A DNA stretch of 32,192 nt from a virus. The translations under genes and the position numbers were made by a program. The notes under the pieces were generated by a model. It saw only the letters and a list, made by a program, of their open reading frames with translations. It searched no databases and was not told where the DNA came from. Positions within the stretch are counted from its first letter, which is position 1. The number at the start of each line of letters is the position of its first letter. Shown piece after piece: positions 15,471 through 22,585 of this stretch. The stretch is taken from positions 1 through 32,192 of IMG/VR virus record IMGVR_UViG_3300027754_000287. One strand, written 5' to 3'.

Positions 15471-15520
15471 TTGACACTGGCCACCCCAGTTGCTATACTG
15501 ATTGAGTAGCAGAAATACAC
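15471..15520 (+). promoter_or_regulatory. Early promoter cassette with shared leader, upstream of RNA ligase
   Basis: -35 TTGACA (15471-15476), 17-base spacer and extended -10 TGC-TATACT (-10 at 15494-15499), followed by the shared leader GAGTAGCAGAAATACAC (15504-15520). An AAGGA ribosome-binding site precedes the ATG at 15542. Confidence 0.9.
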
Positions 15521-15541
15521 CCTGGACACACAAGGAAACCA

Positions 15542-16549
15542 ATGCGAAAGCTTGCAACAATCCGCCAAGTGGCGGCCATCACAGCAATACCCAATGCCGA
15601 CGCTATCGAATGCGTCACGGTAGACGGCTGGCGAGTAGTTTCCAAGCGGGGCGAGTTTGCTCTGGGCGATCTTTGTGTTTACTTTGAGATTGACAGTGTA
15701 CTGCCAGAACGGCAAGAATTTGAATTCCTGCGTAAAAGCAGCTATGTCAAGAATGAAAAATTTCAGGGTTTCAGGCTGAAAACTATTCGTCTGCGCGGTC
15801 AAATCAGTCAAGGGCTAGTGCTGCCTATGCTGCCTGAGCTGACAACCAGTCAGCTGGGCGATGATGTCACTGAACTGCTGGGTGTGATCAAATGGGAACC
15901 GAGTATTCCAGCTCAGCTCAGTGGCGTGGCAGTGGGTCGTTTTCCCTCGTTTATTCCCCACACTGACCAGGAACGAATTCAGAATCTCACAGCCGAGCTG
16001 GCTGCATGGGGCCAGACACAATCGCAGTGGGAAATCACTGAGAAGTTGGATGGTACCAGCATGACTGTGTTTTACAACCAGGATCATGTGGGTGTGTGTG
16101 GCAGAAACTGGGAACTCAGCGGGGAGGGTGGCAACAGTCTGTGGGCTATGGCTCGTAAGCTGGATCTGCCAGCCAAGCTCACAGCATTGGGGCGAAACAT
16201 TGCGTTGCAGGGCGAGCTGATTGGTCAGGGTATTCAGGGAAATCATTACCAGCTGGTTCAGCCTGAGTTCCGTCTGTTTGACGTCTGGGATATTGACTCT
16301 CAGCAGTATCTCAACAGTTATGATCGTGAGCTGCTGTGTCGGGATCTGGGTGTATTGCACTGCCCTATCCTGTCACAGGGGGTTAGCCTGGATAGCTCCA
16401 TCACTGTGGATCAGCTGCTGGCACGGGCAGAAGGCGGCAGTAATCTCAACCCTGCTCGTACCCGTGAGGGACTGGTTTACAAGTGTATCAATGATCCCAG
16501 TGTCAGCTTCAAAGCCATCAGCAACCAGTTTCTGCTGGGTGAAAAATAG
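15542..16549 (+). CDS. ATP-dependent RNA ligase, DRB0094 (Rnl5)-like
   Basis: This 335-residue nucleotidyltransferase joins RNA ends via an enzyme-adenylate. Motif I is TEKLDGTS (166-173), with K168 the lysine that takes AMP. Motif III is the stretch LQGELIGQGIQGN (222-234) with FRLFDVW (IIIa) after it. Motif IV is REGLVYK (308-314) and motif V SFKAIS (322-327). The N-terminal 110 residues (VDGWRVVSKRGEFALGDLCV and a segment with YFEIDSVLP) form the extra OB-like domain found in the Deinococcus DRB0094-type ligases, unlike T4 Rnl1 or Rnl2. No polynucleotide kinase-phosphatase gene is visible beside it. A likely role is repair of host or phage tRNA or RNA cut during infection. It shares its promoter with the pentapeptide-repeat gene. 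Confidence 0.9.
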   Translation: MRKLATIRQVAAITAIPNADAIECVTVDGWRVVSKRGEFALGDLCVYFEIDSVLPERQEFEFLRKSSYVKNEKFQGFRLKTIRLRGQISQGLVLPMLPELTTSQLGDDVTELLGVIKWEPSIPAQLSGVAVGRFPSFIPHTDQERIQNLTAELAAWGQTQSQWEITEKLDGTSMTVFYNQDHVGVCGRNWELSGEGGNSLWAMARKLDLPAKLTALGRNIALQGELIGQGIQGNHYQLVQPEFRLFDVWDIDSQQYLNSYDRELLCRDLGVLHCPILSQGVSLDSSITVDQLLARAEGGSNLNPARTREGLVYKCINDPSVSFKAISNQFLLGEK

Positions 16550-16554
16550 CTTTT

Positions 16555-16923
16555 ATGGTCCATGGATACATCATCACGCCAGGTGCTGACCTCAGAGGTG
16601 CAGATCTCAGCAATGCTGACCTCGTCTATGCCAACCTCAGATGTGCTGACCTCAGGCGTGCTGACCTCAGGCGTGCTTACCTCGTCTATGCCAACCTCAC
16701 TGGTGCAGACCTCACTGATGCTCTCCTCGGTGGTGCTTACCTCACTGGTGCAGACCTCACTAATGCTCTCCTCACTGGTGCAGATTTCAGTGTTGCTTGG
16801 TTCAGGGAAACCAAGGTCACAGCAGACCAGTTGATGTGGATGACTTTATCTGGGCAGATCACCCCAAATCAGGCTAATCGCTTTCTGTGTGATGTTGAAA
16901 ACACTGGGCAATCAGTTGGTTGA
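16555..16923 (+). CDS. Pentapeptide-repeat protein
   Basis: This 122-residue protein starts 5 bases after the RNA-ligase stop. Residues 11-80 are about 14 consecutive A(D/N/Y)LxX units (ADLRG-ADLSN-ADLVY-ANLRC), which fold into a right-handed quadrilateral beta-helix. The DNA shows this as imperfect 15-base repeats ending with CTCA or CTCG. The C-terminal 40 residues (WMTLSGQITPNQANRF) are not repetitive. Some pentapeptide proteins mimic DNA and inhibit gyrase, but many have no known target, so no function is assigned. The 3' end of the gene, together with the promoter behind it, is duplicated just downstream. Its stop codon overlaps the -35 box of the next promoter. Confidence 0.85.
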   Translation: MVHGYIITPGADLRGADLSNADLVYANLRCADLRRADLRRAYLVYANLTGADLTDALLGGAYLTGADLTNALLTGADFSVAWFRETKVTADQLMWMTLSGQITPNQANRFLCDVENTGQSVG

Positions 16924-17064
16924 CGCGGGATAGACCGTTTGCTATACTAGTTGATGTGGATGACTTTATCTGGGCAGATCACCCCTGATCAAGCTGCTGG
17001 TTGTAAAGTGTTGAAAACACAGGAAAAACCAATGGTTGACACTGACCAAACCGGTTGCTATACT
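16831..17064 (+). repeat. Diverged tandem duplication: end of pentapeptide gene plus promoter
   Basis: Copy 1 (16831-16948) and copy 2 (16949-17064) both begin with the same 37 bases (16831-16867 and 16949-16985, starting AGTTGATGTGGATGAC). Both then carry GTTGAAAACAC and end with a complete early promoter (TTGAC...TATACT). Copy 2 preserves a codon string equivalent to WMTLSGQITP without a start, so it is a gene-end remnant. Confidence 0.85.
16920..16948 (+). promoter_or_regulatory. Early promoter cassette, upstream copy of duplicated pair
   Basis: -35 TTGACG (16920-16925), 17-base spacer and extended -10 TGC-TATACT (-10 at 16943-16948). It overlaps the pentapeptide stop codon. GTTGAAAACACTGG (16894-16907) lies upstream, as before the promoter at 18280. 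The shared leader is missing here; the next copy of the duplication follows instead. Confidence 0.8.
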
Positions 17065-17085
17065 AGTTGAGTAGCAGAAATACAC
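17036..17085 (+). promoter_or_regulatory. Early promoter cassette with shared leader, upstream of the 17102 gene
   Basis: -35 TTGACA (17036-17041), 17-base spacer, extended -10 TGC-TATACT (-10 at 17059-17064) and the shared leader GAGTAGCAGAAATACAC (17069-17085), followed by AAGGA and the ATG at 17102. GTTGAAAACAC (17010-17020) lies upstream. Confidence 0.9.
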
Positions 17086-17101
17086 AAGGATACTACACAC
17101 A

Positions 17102-17467
17102 ATGACCAACTTAAAAAACTTTCGTCCCGTGACCCAGAAGTTTGTGACCAAGATGGATACGCTGTTGAAAGCCAATGGCTATATCATGACAATCACCGAG
17201 GTTGGACGCGGTGTTGAGTGGAACAAAGGCAATCCTTGCGAAGGGAAAACCAAACAATTCTACTTCACTGACTTTGACTCTACGTTCGTCGAGGACGACG
17301 ATATGTTTTTCAGCATGACCAACTTCACGGGTTGGACGGAGGGCGGTACTCAAGCAGATTTTGACTTTCTTTATGAATCCGTGACGGCAGTGCTGATCAA
17401 TCGCAAATCGGGTCGCAGTGTACGGGAACAGAACCCAGCTCGCTTGAGCAATCGCAAGGTTTGCTAA
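17102..17467 (+). CDS. Unknown early protein (121 aa)
   Basis: This 121-residue protein has no family I recognise. It has a basic N-terminus (MTNLKNFRPVTQKFVTKMD), a central stretch rich in Phe, Asp and Thr (KQFYFTDFDSTFVEDDDMFF) and a basic C-terminus (NRKSGRSVREQNPARLSNRK). It stands alone, with its own promoter cassette 17 bases upstream and a long structured non-coding stretch behind. Small early T4-type proteins in such accessory regions often target host functions, but nothing here shows a target. The start is set by AAGGATACTACACACA before the ATG. Confidence 0.7.
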   Translation: MTNLKNFRPVTQKFVTKMDTLLKANGYIMTITEVGRGVEWNKGNPCEGKTKQFYFTDFDSTFVEDDDMFFSMTNFTGWTEGGTQADFDFLYESVTAVLINRKSGRSVREQNPARLSNRKVC

Positions 17468-17745
17468 ACTCAACGGAATCAACAACTTAGCAACATCAAT
17501 GGAATCAACAACTTAGCGAAATCCAGCTCTGTCGCGTGTTGAAAACCCCAGTATGGGGTACTGATACCCCAACCCAGTGGTGAATGCGTTCCTGGGCGTT
17601 TCTAGAGCTGTCACAGAGCTGAGATTGTACTGTGACACAGTGAATTCGCCCAGTTCCTGCTCAGCTAAACTCAACGAAATCAACAGGTTAGCTAAGTTGT
17701 TGATAGCAAAGCAGTTAGATTCTTAAACTTTTTTACCGTATTTGG
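17468..17745 (+). other. Non-coding stretch with repeats and several hairpins (possible structured RNA)
   Basis: No gene is seen here. The stretch opens with two near-copies of GGAATCAACAACTTAGC (17475-17491 and 17501-17517). A related copy, with GCTAA and TTAGC at its ends, lies at 17664-17692. Hairpins: GGGGTA/TACCCC (17555-17570); CTGGGCG/CGCCCAG (17592-17598 with 17647-17653) enclosing TGTCACAG/CTGTGACA (17609-17616 with 17630-17637); and ATCAACA/TGTTGAT (17679-17685 with 17698-17704). GTTGAAAAC occurs at 17538. Six T's lie at 17729-17734 but not directly after a stem. A small RNA, or the 3' end of the upstream mRNA, is possible. Confidence 0.5.
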
Positions 17746-17795
17746 TAGACACTGAGTAGACCGTTTGCTATACTTATGGAGTAGCAGAAATACAC
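17746..17795 (+). promoter_or_regulatory. Early promoter cassette with shared leader, upstream of the 17813 gene
   Basis: -35 TAGACA (17746-17751), 17-base spacer containing AGACCGTTTGC, -10 TATACT (17769-17774) and the shared leader GAGTAGCAGAAATACAC (17779-17795). Confidence 0.85.
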
Positions 17796-17812
17796 ACCAC
17801 ACCGAGGACACA

Positions 17813-18250
17813 ATGACAACTAACGATCTAGTATTGACAACTATGCTAGTAAAAGAAGCGATGGGGTTCAACAGTCCCATTGTCAGCCTGGGTTATAACA
17901 AGGCTGGACAGGTTGTGATACGCAAGGCCAAATATGCAGTTCCCGAGGGTTATACGCCCAGCCCGCTACCCGCAGGTCACCGCCTTCTCCATACCCCTTC
18001 TGCCGCATTAACCCGGTTACGGTCTACGATTGTGCCTGGATACACTGCTGAGCAATTTGTTGAGGATTTGATGACCAATTTTGCAGAACACGCTGCCCTA
18101 ATCCCGCGTCACGCGATCAATGTTGAAGTTGTGGAATCCGGACTGACCCTCAAAACTCGTACTGATACCACTCCGCTGGACCCACGATCCCCTTCTTTTG
18201 TATACAAGTCCCCTGGGCAGCTTAACCACTGGTATGCGATTTTGGCGTAA
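17813..18250 (+). CDS. Unknown early protein (145 aa)
   Basis: This 145-residue protein is not a family I recognise. The ATG at 17813 is chosen because the frame extends upstream only into the promoter, and because it lies about 30 bases after the expected transcription start, behind GAGGACACA. It has a hydrophobic, possibly folded N-terminal half (LVLTTMLVKEAMGFNSPIVS, then VVIRKAKYAVPEGY), a Pro/Leu-rich linker and a C-terminal segment with FVYKSPGQLNHWYAIL. No Cys, membrane segment or signal peptide is seen. The next promoter cassette begins almost at once after the stop. Confidence 0.7.
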   Translation: MTTNDLVLTTMLVKEAMGFNSPIVSLGYNKAGQVVIRKAKYAVPEGYTPSPLPAGHRLLHTPSAALTRLRSTIVPGYTAEQFVEDLMTNFAEHAALIPRHAINVEVVESGLTLKTRTDTTPLDPRSPSFVYKSPGQLNHWYAILA

Positions 18251-18279
18251 CTTGTTGAAAACACTGGCCAATCTTTTAG

Positions 18280-18329
18280 TTGACGCGGTATAGACCGTTT
18301 GCTATACTTAATGAGTAGCAGAAATACAC
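18280..18329 (+). promoter_or_regulatory. Early promoter cassette with shared leader, upstream of the AAA+ ATPase
   Basis: -35 TTGACG (18280-18285), 17-base spacer with AGACCGTTTGC, -10 TATACT (18303-18308) and shared leader (18313-18329). GTTGAAAACACTGG at 18254-18267 matches the element upstream of the promoter at 16920. Confidence 0.9.
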
Positions 18330-18353
18330 ACTACACAAAGGACACACTACACA

Positions 18354-19361
18354 ATGGCAATGAAACTTCAAGTTCGAGTAATCCGTGGACAGTACAAAGA
18401 CGAGACGGTGGCGAACAAGCTGTTCACGATGTTTGAAGATTGCAGTGAAAATGGCTACATCGTAGTGGACGGCAAGAGCTGGGGTAAAGGCAAGGTTCGT
18501 GTTAAGCTCAACGCTGGTGACTTTGATGTGCTGAGCACTGGTCCTGCTGTGGATGATGAGTACGAGTTTGTGGCAGCTGAGCCGGCGGTGACCGAGACGG
18601 ACGAAGAAATCATGGCCCGCATTGGCGCCCGCTTCGAGATCCTGGATGAAATGACCCGCGCCACCATCGCCGGCGACATCCGCGCAATGATCGTTCAGGG
18701 CCCTCCGGGCGTGGGCAAGAGCTATGGTGTCACCACCCAGCTGGAGCAGGCCAACTTGTTTCAGGACATCGCGGGTCGTGCTCCTAAATATGAAGTGATC
18801 AAAGGCGCTCTTACCCCGCTGGGGTTATACGCGACATTGTATAAACACAGTGACCCGGGTCACGTGTTGGTGTTTGATGATTGCGACATGTTGTTTTATG
18901 ATGATCTCAGCTTGAACATTCTCAAGGCGGCACTGGACAGCGGTAAGAAACGCAGGATCTGCTGGAATGCTGACAGTCATATGTTACGTCGTGAAGGCGT
19001 GCCGGACAGCTTCGACTTCAAGGGTTCGGTAATCTTCATCACCAACTTGGACTTTGCTCACATCCGGAGCAGCAAATTGCAAGATCATTTGGCCGCCCTG
19101 CAGAGCCGTTGCCACTTTATTGACCTGTCGGTTAATTCACGCCGTGACAAGATCCTGCGCATTGAGCAGGTGATTGATGCTGGTATGTTGAATGAGTACG
19201 GCTTCAGTGAAGTTGAGAAGAAAGAACTGGTACAGTTTGTAAAAACTCATGCTGATCGTATGCGTGAGATCAGCTTGCGGTTGATCATTAAGATAGCTGA
19301 TCTTAAGAAAATCATGCCGCTGACATGGAAAAGGACGGCAGAAGTTACCCTGATGAAGTAG
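18354..19361 (+). CDS. AAA+ ATPase
   Basis: This 335-residue protein has one AAA+ module. Walker A is GPPGVGKS (116-123), Walker B VLVFDDCD (171-178) and sensor 1 FITN (228-231). A likely arginine-finger region follows in SSKLQDHLAALQSR (239-252). The N-terminal 75 residues are a separate small, beta-looking domain. This is not the clamp loader gp44 or helicase gp41; it resembles stand-alone phage or plasmid AAA+ proteins that remodel protein or nucleic acid, and its partner is unknown. From about 18580 to 18780 the DNA is clearly richer in G+C, with many GCC and CGC codons, than its neighbours, which suggests separate ancestry. It is followed by a long hairpin. Confidence 0.85.
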   Translation: MAMKLQVRVIRGQYKDETVANKLFTMFEDCSENGYIVVDGKSWGKGKVRVKLNAGDFDVLSTGPAVDDEYEFVAAEPAVTETDEEIMARIGARFEILDEMTRATIAGDIRAMIVQGPPGVGKSYGVTTQLEQANLFQDIAGRAPKYEVIKGALTPLGLYATLYKHSDPGHVLVFDDCDMLFYDDLSLNILKAALDSGKKRRICWNADSHMLRREGVPDSFDFKGSVIFITNLDFAHIRSSKLQDHLAALQSRCHFIDLSVNSRRDKILRIEQVIDAGMLNEYGFSEVEKKELVQFVKTHADRMREISLRLIIKIADLKKIMPLTWKRTAEVTLMK

Positions 19362-19365
19362 GTCA

Positions 19366-19400
19366 CTGGTCGCACACGGCGATCCGCCGTGTGCGACTGG
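19366..19400 (+). other. Long perfect hairpin without T-run after the AAA+ gene
   Basis: GTCGCACACGGCG (19369-19381) pairs perfectly with CGCCGTGTGCGAC (19385-19397) around a 3-base loop. The stem can extend by 3 more pairs including wobbles. No T-run follows, so it is not a classic intrinsic terminator. It could protect the 3' end or weaken read-through into the next promoter. Confidence 0.6.
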
Positions 19401-19409
19401 GACTGTTGA

Positions 19410-19439
19410 TTGACATCAGAAACACAACAGTGCTATACT
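19410..19439 (+). promoter_or_regulatory. Sigma70-type promoter upstream of the 19457 gene
   Basis: Consensus -35 TTGACA (19410-19415), 18-base spacer and extended -10 TGC-TATACT (-10 at 19434-19439). Unlike the cassette family, the spacer is unrelated and the shared leader is absent. It leads into an operon with uvsW. Confidence 0.8.
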
Positions 19440-19456
19440 AACATGGGGGCCGGCGG

Positions 19457-20605
19457 ATGGCAGTAGTTTCAATGGAACAAACAGTTGATTTCTTGGTCAC
19501 TAATCCTGGGTGCCGCAGTGTTGTGGACAAAAAAGACCTCAACAAACTCCATGACCTCAGGAAGCGTATTTGGCTGAGTGGAAGTGAAATCACCCAACGC
19601 CAGCAGGAGTTGATTCAGAGCATAGTGAGCAAATATCTTTTGCTGCTTCAGCAGCAAGGTTGGTCAGTGCAGGATCTACTCACCCCCACGTGGAGCACAC
19701 CAGTGCGGCATTATGTGCCAGTGACGGTATGGTCCATAACACTGGAAGATGATCAGTGGATTGTAAAATTTCCCTATCATGGCCCCACAGTGTATCGTCT
19801 CAGAGAAGTAGCTGAGCACCACAGTATGTATGACCTTATTGAATGGATACCAGCTGACCTCAGCTGGCGCATCCACAATGGTCCACAGGGACGCAAGCTG
19901 GTTCAGCAACTGCTGTCGCAAAATACACACTGGCAATGCAGCCAGGAACATCGACATGGATTGAGAACTGACCAGGTAATGCAACCTGTGATCACTTATC
20001 TCAACGGTGCCTGGCAACACTCACATGCATCAGATACACTGGGGCCCTTACTGGATCGGGTAATAGCACAGAATCTGCCACAGTTACAGACTGTGCTGAC
20101 ATTGGCTGATTATGCGGTTGAGTTTGATCACCGAGCCAGAAACTATCTGAAGAATTGGTTAACGCCCAGCCAGGTACAGATGCTGTGTGATTCAGATCCC
20201 ATCATTGAAATCAGCCAAGTGCCGGAACTGCGTGATCTACTGGACCTGGTGAATTGCTGGCCTGTGGTACTGGTGCAGAATCGCTGGGATCCAGATAATC
20301 AAATACAGCTAAACCTCGCTGGCGTTCCAGTACATCGACACTGGACATATTCTCAGGATGCACATACCTTTGCTTATCAGATGGATGTGCGGGGATTCAG
20401 TCAGTTGGTGAGCCTTCCTGAACCAGCCATACTGGAGTTTTCACTGGGATATCCGCCTGAACTACAGTTACCGCAATCATTGCGCGTGCCCTGGTTGGTG
20501 CGTTGCCCCAGCATGGTAGACCAATATACCTTACAATCTGCTGACCACTATGTGCGCCATAACTACAATCGGCACATTCGTGTAGTACCGGACTCAATAT
20601 CATGA
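19457..20605 (+). CDS. Unknown protein (382 aa) in operon with uvsW
   Basis: This 382-residue protein is not a family I recognise. It is rich in Gln, Trp, His and Val. The N-terminal 70 residues look helical (KKDLNKLHDLRKRIW, then QRQQELIQSIVSKYLLLLQQ). Residues 85-130 look like beta strands (PVTVWSITLEDDQWIVKFPY). The C-terminal 100 residues again alternate strands and loops. No nucleotide-binding motif is seen. Its stop overlaps the uvsW start by 4 bases (ATGA), so the two are probably translated together, which suggests that it works with the helicase. The start codon could also be the ATG at 19472. Confidence 0.75.
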   Translation: MAVVSMEQTVDFLVTNPGCRSVVDKKDLNKLHDLRKRIWLSGSEITQRQQELIQSIVSKYLLLLQQQGWSVQDLLTPTWSTPVRHYVPVTVWSITLEDDQWIVKFPYHGPTVYRLREVAEHHSMYDLIEWIPADLSWRIHNGPQGRKLVQQLLSQNTHWQCSQEHRHGLRTDQVMQPVITYLNGAWQHSHASDTLGPLLDRVIAQNLPQLQTVLTLADYAVEFDHRARNYLKNWLTPSQVQMLCDSDPIIEISQVPELRDLLDLVNCWPVVLVQNRWDPDNQIQLNLAGVPVHRHWTYSQDAHTFAYQMDVRGFSQLVSLPEPAILEFSLGYPPELQLPQSLRVPWLVRCPSMVDQYTLQSADHYVRHNYNRHIRVVPDSIS

Positions 20606-22056
20606 CATGCACTATAACCGTTCTCGACGAAGTCAATTGTAAACTGGAGGGATTGGATGCAGCTTTTAGGCGGCGTCTATGTAACCAGTTTAAAAAAGAG
20701 ATACCAGGTGCCAGGTATATGCCAGCAGTCAGACTGGGTAGATGGGATGGCAAGAAAGCCTTTGTCAGCTTAGCTGGCGCAACCTATGTGAATCTGTTAC
20801 CAGAAATCCTGCCCCTTATTGAAGCTGCTGGCTATGACATTGATCTAGTGGATCAGCGAGATTATCAGACTCACTTTGAGTTTGAGTCGGTTAATGCTGA
20901 CAGCTTTGCTCATTGCATGTGGCCACCAGAACACCTCGCAGCAGGCCAGCCCATTATGCTCAGAGACCATCAGGTCTCTGTGGTGAACCAGTTCTTACAG
21001 AATCCCCAGAGTCTACAAGAAGTAGCAACAGGCGCAGGCAAAACGATGGTTGCCACGGCATTGAGTCATAGGTGTGAGCCACATGGTAGGACCATCGTGA
21101 TTGTGCCCAACAAGAGTCTGGTGGTACAAACCGAACGAGACTACAAGTTGCTGGGGATGGATGTGGGTGTTTGGTTTGGTGATCGTAAAGATCTGGGCAA
21201 GACACACACAATCTGTACCTGGCAAAGTCTGAATGTTCTGCTGAAGAATACTCATACTGATTCCGCACAAGTGAGCATCGCTGAATTCCTAGATGGTGTG
21301 GTAGCAGTAATCAATGACGAATGTCACCAGGTAAAATCAGAAGTTCTGACCACATTACTCACAGGAGTTATGAGCCGTATACCCATCAGATGGGGACTCA
21401 CTGGTACCGTGCCCAAAGCTGAACACGATATGCTGAGCCTATTGGTCAGTGTGGGCCCAGTTATAGCTAGATTGGCTGCGGTGGACTTGCAGGAACTGGG
21501 CATTCTCAGCAACTGTCACATTAACATCCAGCAGTTACTGGATCATGGTGAATACAAAAACTACCAGGATGAGCTGAGATATCTAGTGGACAATGCTGAC
21601 CGCATGACACATATCGCTGGCATGATTGATAAGATATCTCAGTCTGGCAATACCCTGGTGCTGGTGGACCGGCTCAGTGCTGGTGCCCATATCTGCGCGG
21701 CATTACCAGATGCAGTGTTTATCAGCGGCAAGGACAAGTTGAAAGACCGCAAGTCTGAATATGACCAGATGGCCACTAGTGATGGACGAATAACTGTGGC
21801 AACTTATGGTGTGGCAGCAGTGGGTATTGATATTCCCAGATTGTTCAATGTGGTACTGATTGAGCCTGGCAAAAGTTTTGTTAGAACCATTCAGAGCATT
21901 GGTCGCGGTCTTAGACGAGCCAGCGATAAAGACTTTGTCAACATCTGGGACATTACTTCAACCATGAAGTTCAGCAAACGGCACCTGCTTCAGCGCAAGA
22001 AGTTCTATTCTGAAGCTGAGTACCCTCATACTACCACAAAGGTCGTCTGGCCCTAA
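20602..22056 (+). CDS. uvsW: UvsW helicase (SF2)
   Basis: This 484-residue superfamily 2 helicase unwinds R-loops, D-loops and stalled forks in T4 recombination-dependent replication. Residues 1-100 are the small substrate-recognition domain. Motif I is EVATGAGKT (140-148), motif II DECH (239-242), motif III GLTGT (265-269), and motif VI QSIGRGLRR (431-439). Motif V is in ATYGVAAVGIDIP (400-412). T4 UvsW is about 500 residues and its DExH-box motif plan is the same. The protein starts inside the preceding gene's stop and shares its promoter at 19410. With gp32 and UvsX it completes much of the T4 recombination set in this window. Confidence 0.9.
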   Translation: MTCTITVLDEVNCKLEGLDAAFRRRLCNQFKKEIPGARYMPAVRLGRWDGKKAFVSLAGATYVNLLPEILPLIEAAGYDIDLVDQRDYQTHFEFESVNADSFAHCMWPPEHLAAGQPIMLRDHQVSVVNQFLQNPQSLQEVATGAGKTMVATALSHRCEPHGRTIVIVPNKSLVVQTERDYKLLGMDVGVWFGDRKDLGKTHTICTWQSLNVLLKNTHTDSAQVSIAEFLDGVVAVINDECHQVKSEVLTTLLTGVMSRIPIRWGLTGTVPKAEHDMLSLLVSVGPVIARLAAVDLQELGILSNCHINIQQLLDHGEYKNYQDELRYLVDNADRMTHIAGMIDKISQSGNTLVLVDRLSAGAHICAALPDAVFISGKDKLKDRKSEYDQMATSDGRITVATYGVAAVGIDIPRLFNVVLIEPGKSFVRTIQSIGRGLRRASDKDFVNIWDITSTMKFSKRHLLQRKKFYSEAEYPHTTTKVVWP

Positions 22057-22064
22057 CCGTCTGT

Positions 22065-22070
22065 TATACT
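22065..22070 (+). promoter_or_regulatory. Possible extended -10 (TGT-TATACT) before the 22084 gene
   Basis: The -10 hexamer is TATACT preceded by TGT, but no -35 box is visible at the right distance. The GGAG ribosome-binding site (22071-22074) would lie upstream of the expected start, so the two readings compete. Confidence 0.3.
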
Positions 22071-22083
22071 GGAGATAACAACA

Positions 22084-22584
22084 ATGAGAATCTTAACGAA
22101 CGACAACCGTAGCTTTGACATAGTGAACCTTCCCGAAGAAGTAGATGACCTCAGGTTTTGTGTGTTTGACAATTCAGACCCTGTGGAATCTGACTACTAC
22201 TTTGTACCACTGATTTTCCTGGAGAGCTTCATGAGCCCAGCACTGGTATTAAAAATTGGCGACCAGCAGATCACTATGCCAGTGGACTGGCAACTGCTGA
22301 TCGGTGAACCTGATCACGGTGACCTGGAAGTAGTGCCACTGACCAGCATCAATGATCGTGGGTTCAAGGCCTTTGGTTTTAATCCACTCAGCAGCTTCAG
22401 GCCTGAGTTTTTGCCAGTGGAAATACTGGATGTATTCACTGAGAATCGCTGGTTCTTCCCCAAGATGAAGAATGGGCAGATGCTGTGTGTGCCACTGAGT
22501 TCTGGTGACAAGCCCATGTGTGTGTATTTCGTGAAAGATATTAGCCGCAGCAGCGAACTAGTGAAATACAGTCGGGCTTGGTGA
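22084..22584 (+). CDS. Conserved T4-like hypothetical protein (166 aa)
   Basis: This 166-residue protein has a clear folded pattern: ALVLKIGDQQITMPVDWQLL, then GEPDHGDLEVVPLTSINDRG, then FKAFGFNPLSSFRPEF, then WFFPKMKNGQMLCVPLSSG, and finally CVYFVKDISRSSE. I associate this with a strongly conserved hypothetical of marine T4-like phages, next to replication genes. No catalytic motif is evident and no function is known to me. It follows uvsW by 27 bases, with GGAG 9 bases before the ATG, and is probably in the same operon. Confidence 0.75.
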   Translation: MRILTNDNRSFDIVNLPEEVDDLRFCVFDNSDPVESDYYFVPLIFLESFMSPALVLKIGDQQITMPVDWQLLIGEPDHGDLEVVPLTSINDRGFKAFGFNPLSSFRPEFLPVEILDVFTENRWFFPKMKNGQMLCVPLSSGDKPMCVYFVKDISRSSELVKYSRAW

Positions 22585-22585
22585 T

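Noticed and set aside
15502-15687. Frame starting in the shared promoter leader (reads MSSRNTP...)
   Set aside because: It begins with TTG in the leader, has no ribosome-binding site and runs out of frame into the RNA ligase; the same leader reading occurs at other cassettes because the DNA is repeated.
16580-16800. 15-base repeats that could suggest a CRISPR-like array
   Set aside because: The repeats encode pentapeptide units in one open frame, with no spacers of unrelated sequence.
17765-17812. Upstream extension of the 17813 gene
   Set aside because: The extra codons lie in the -10 and leader of its own promoter, so they are not in the mRNA as coding sequence.
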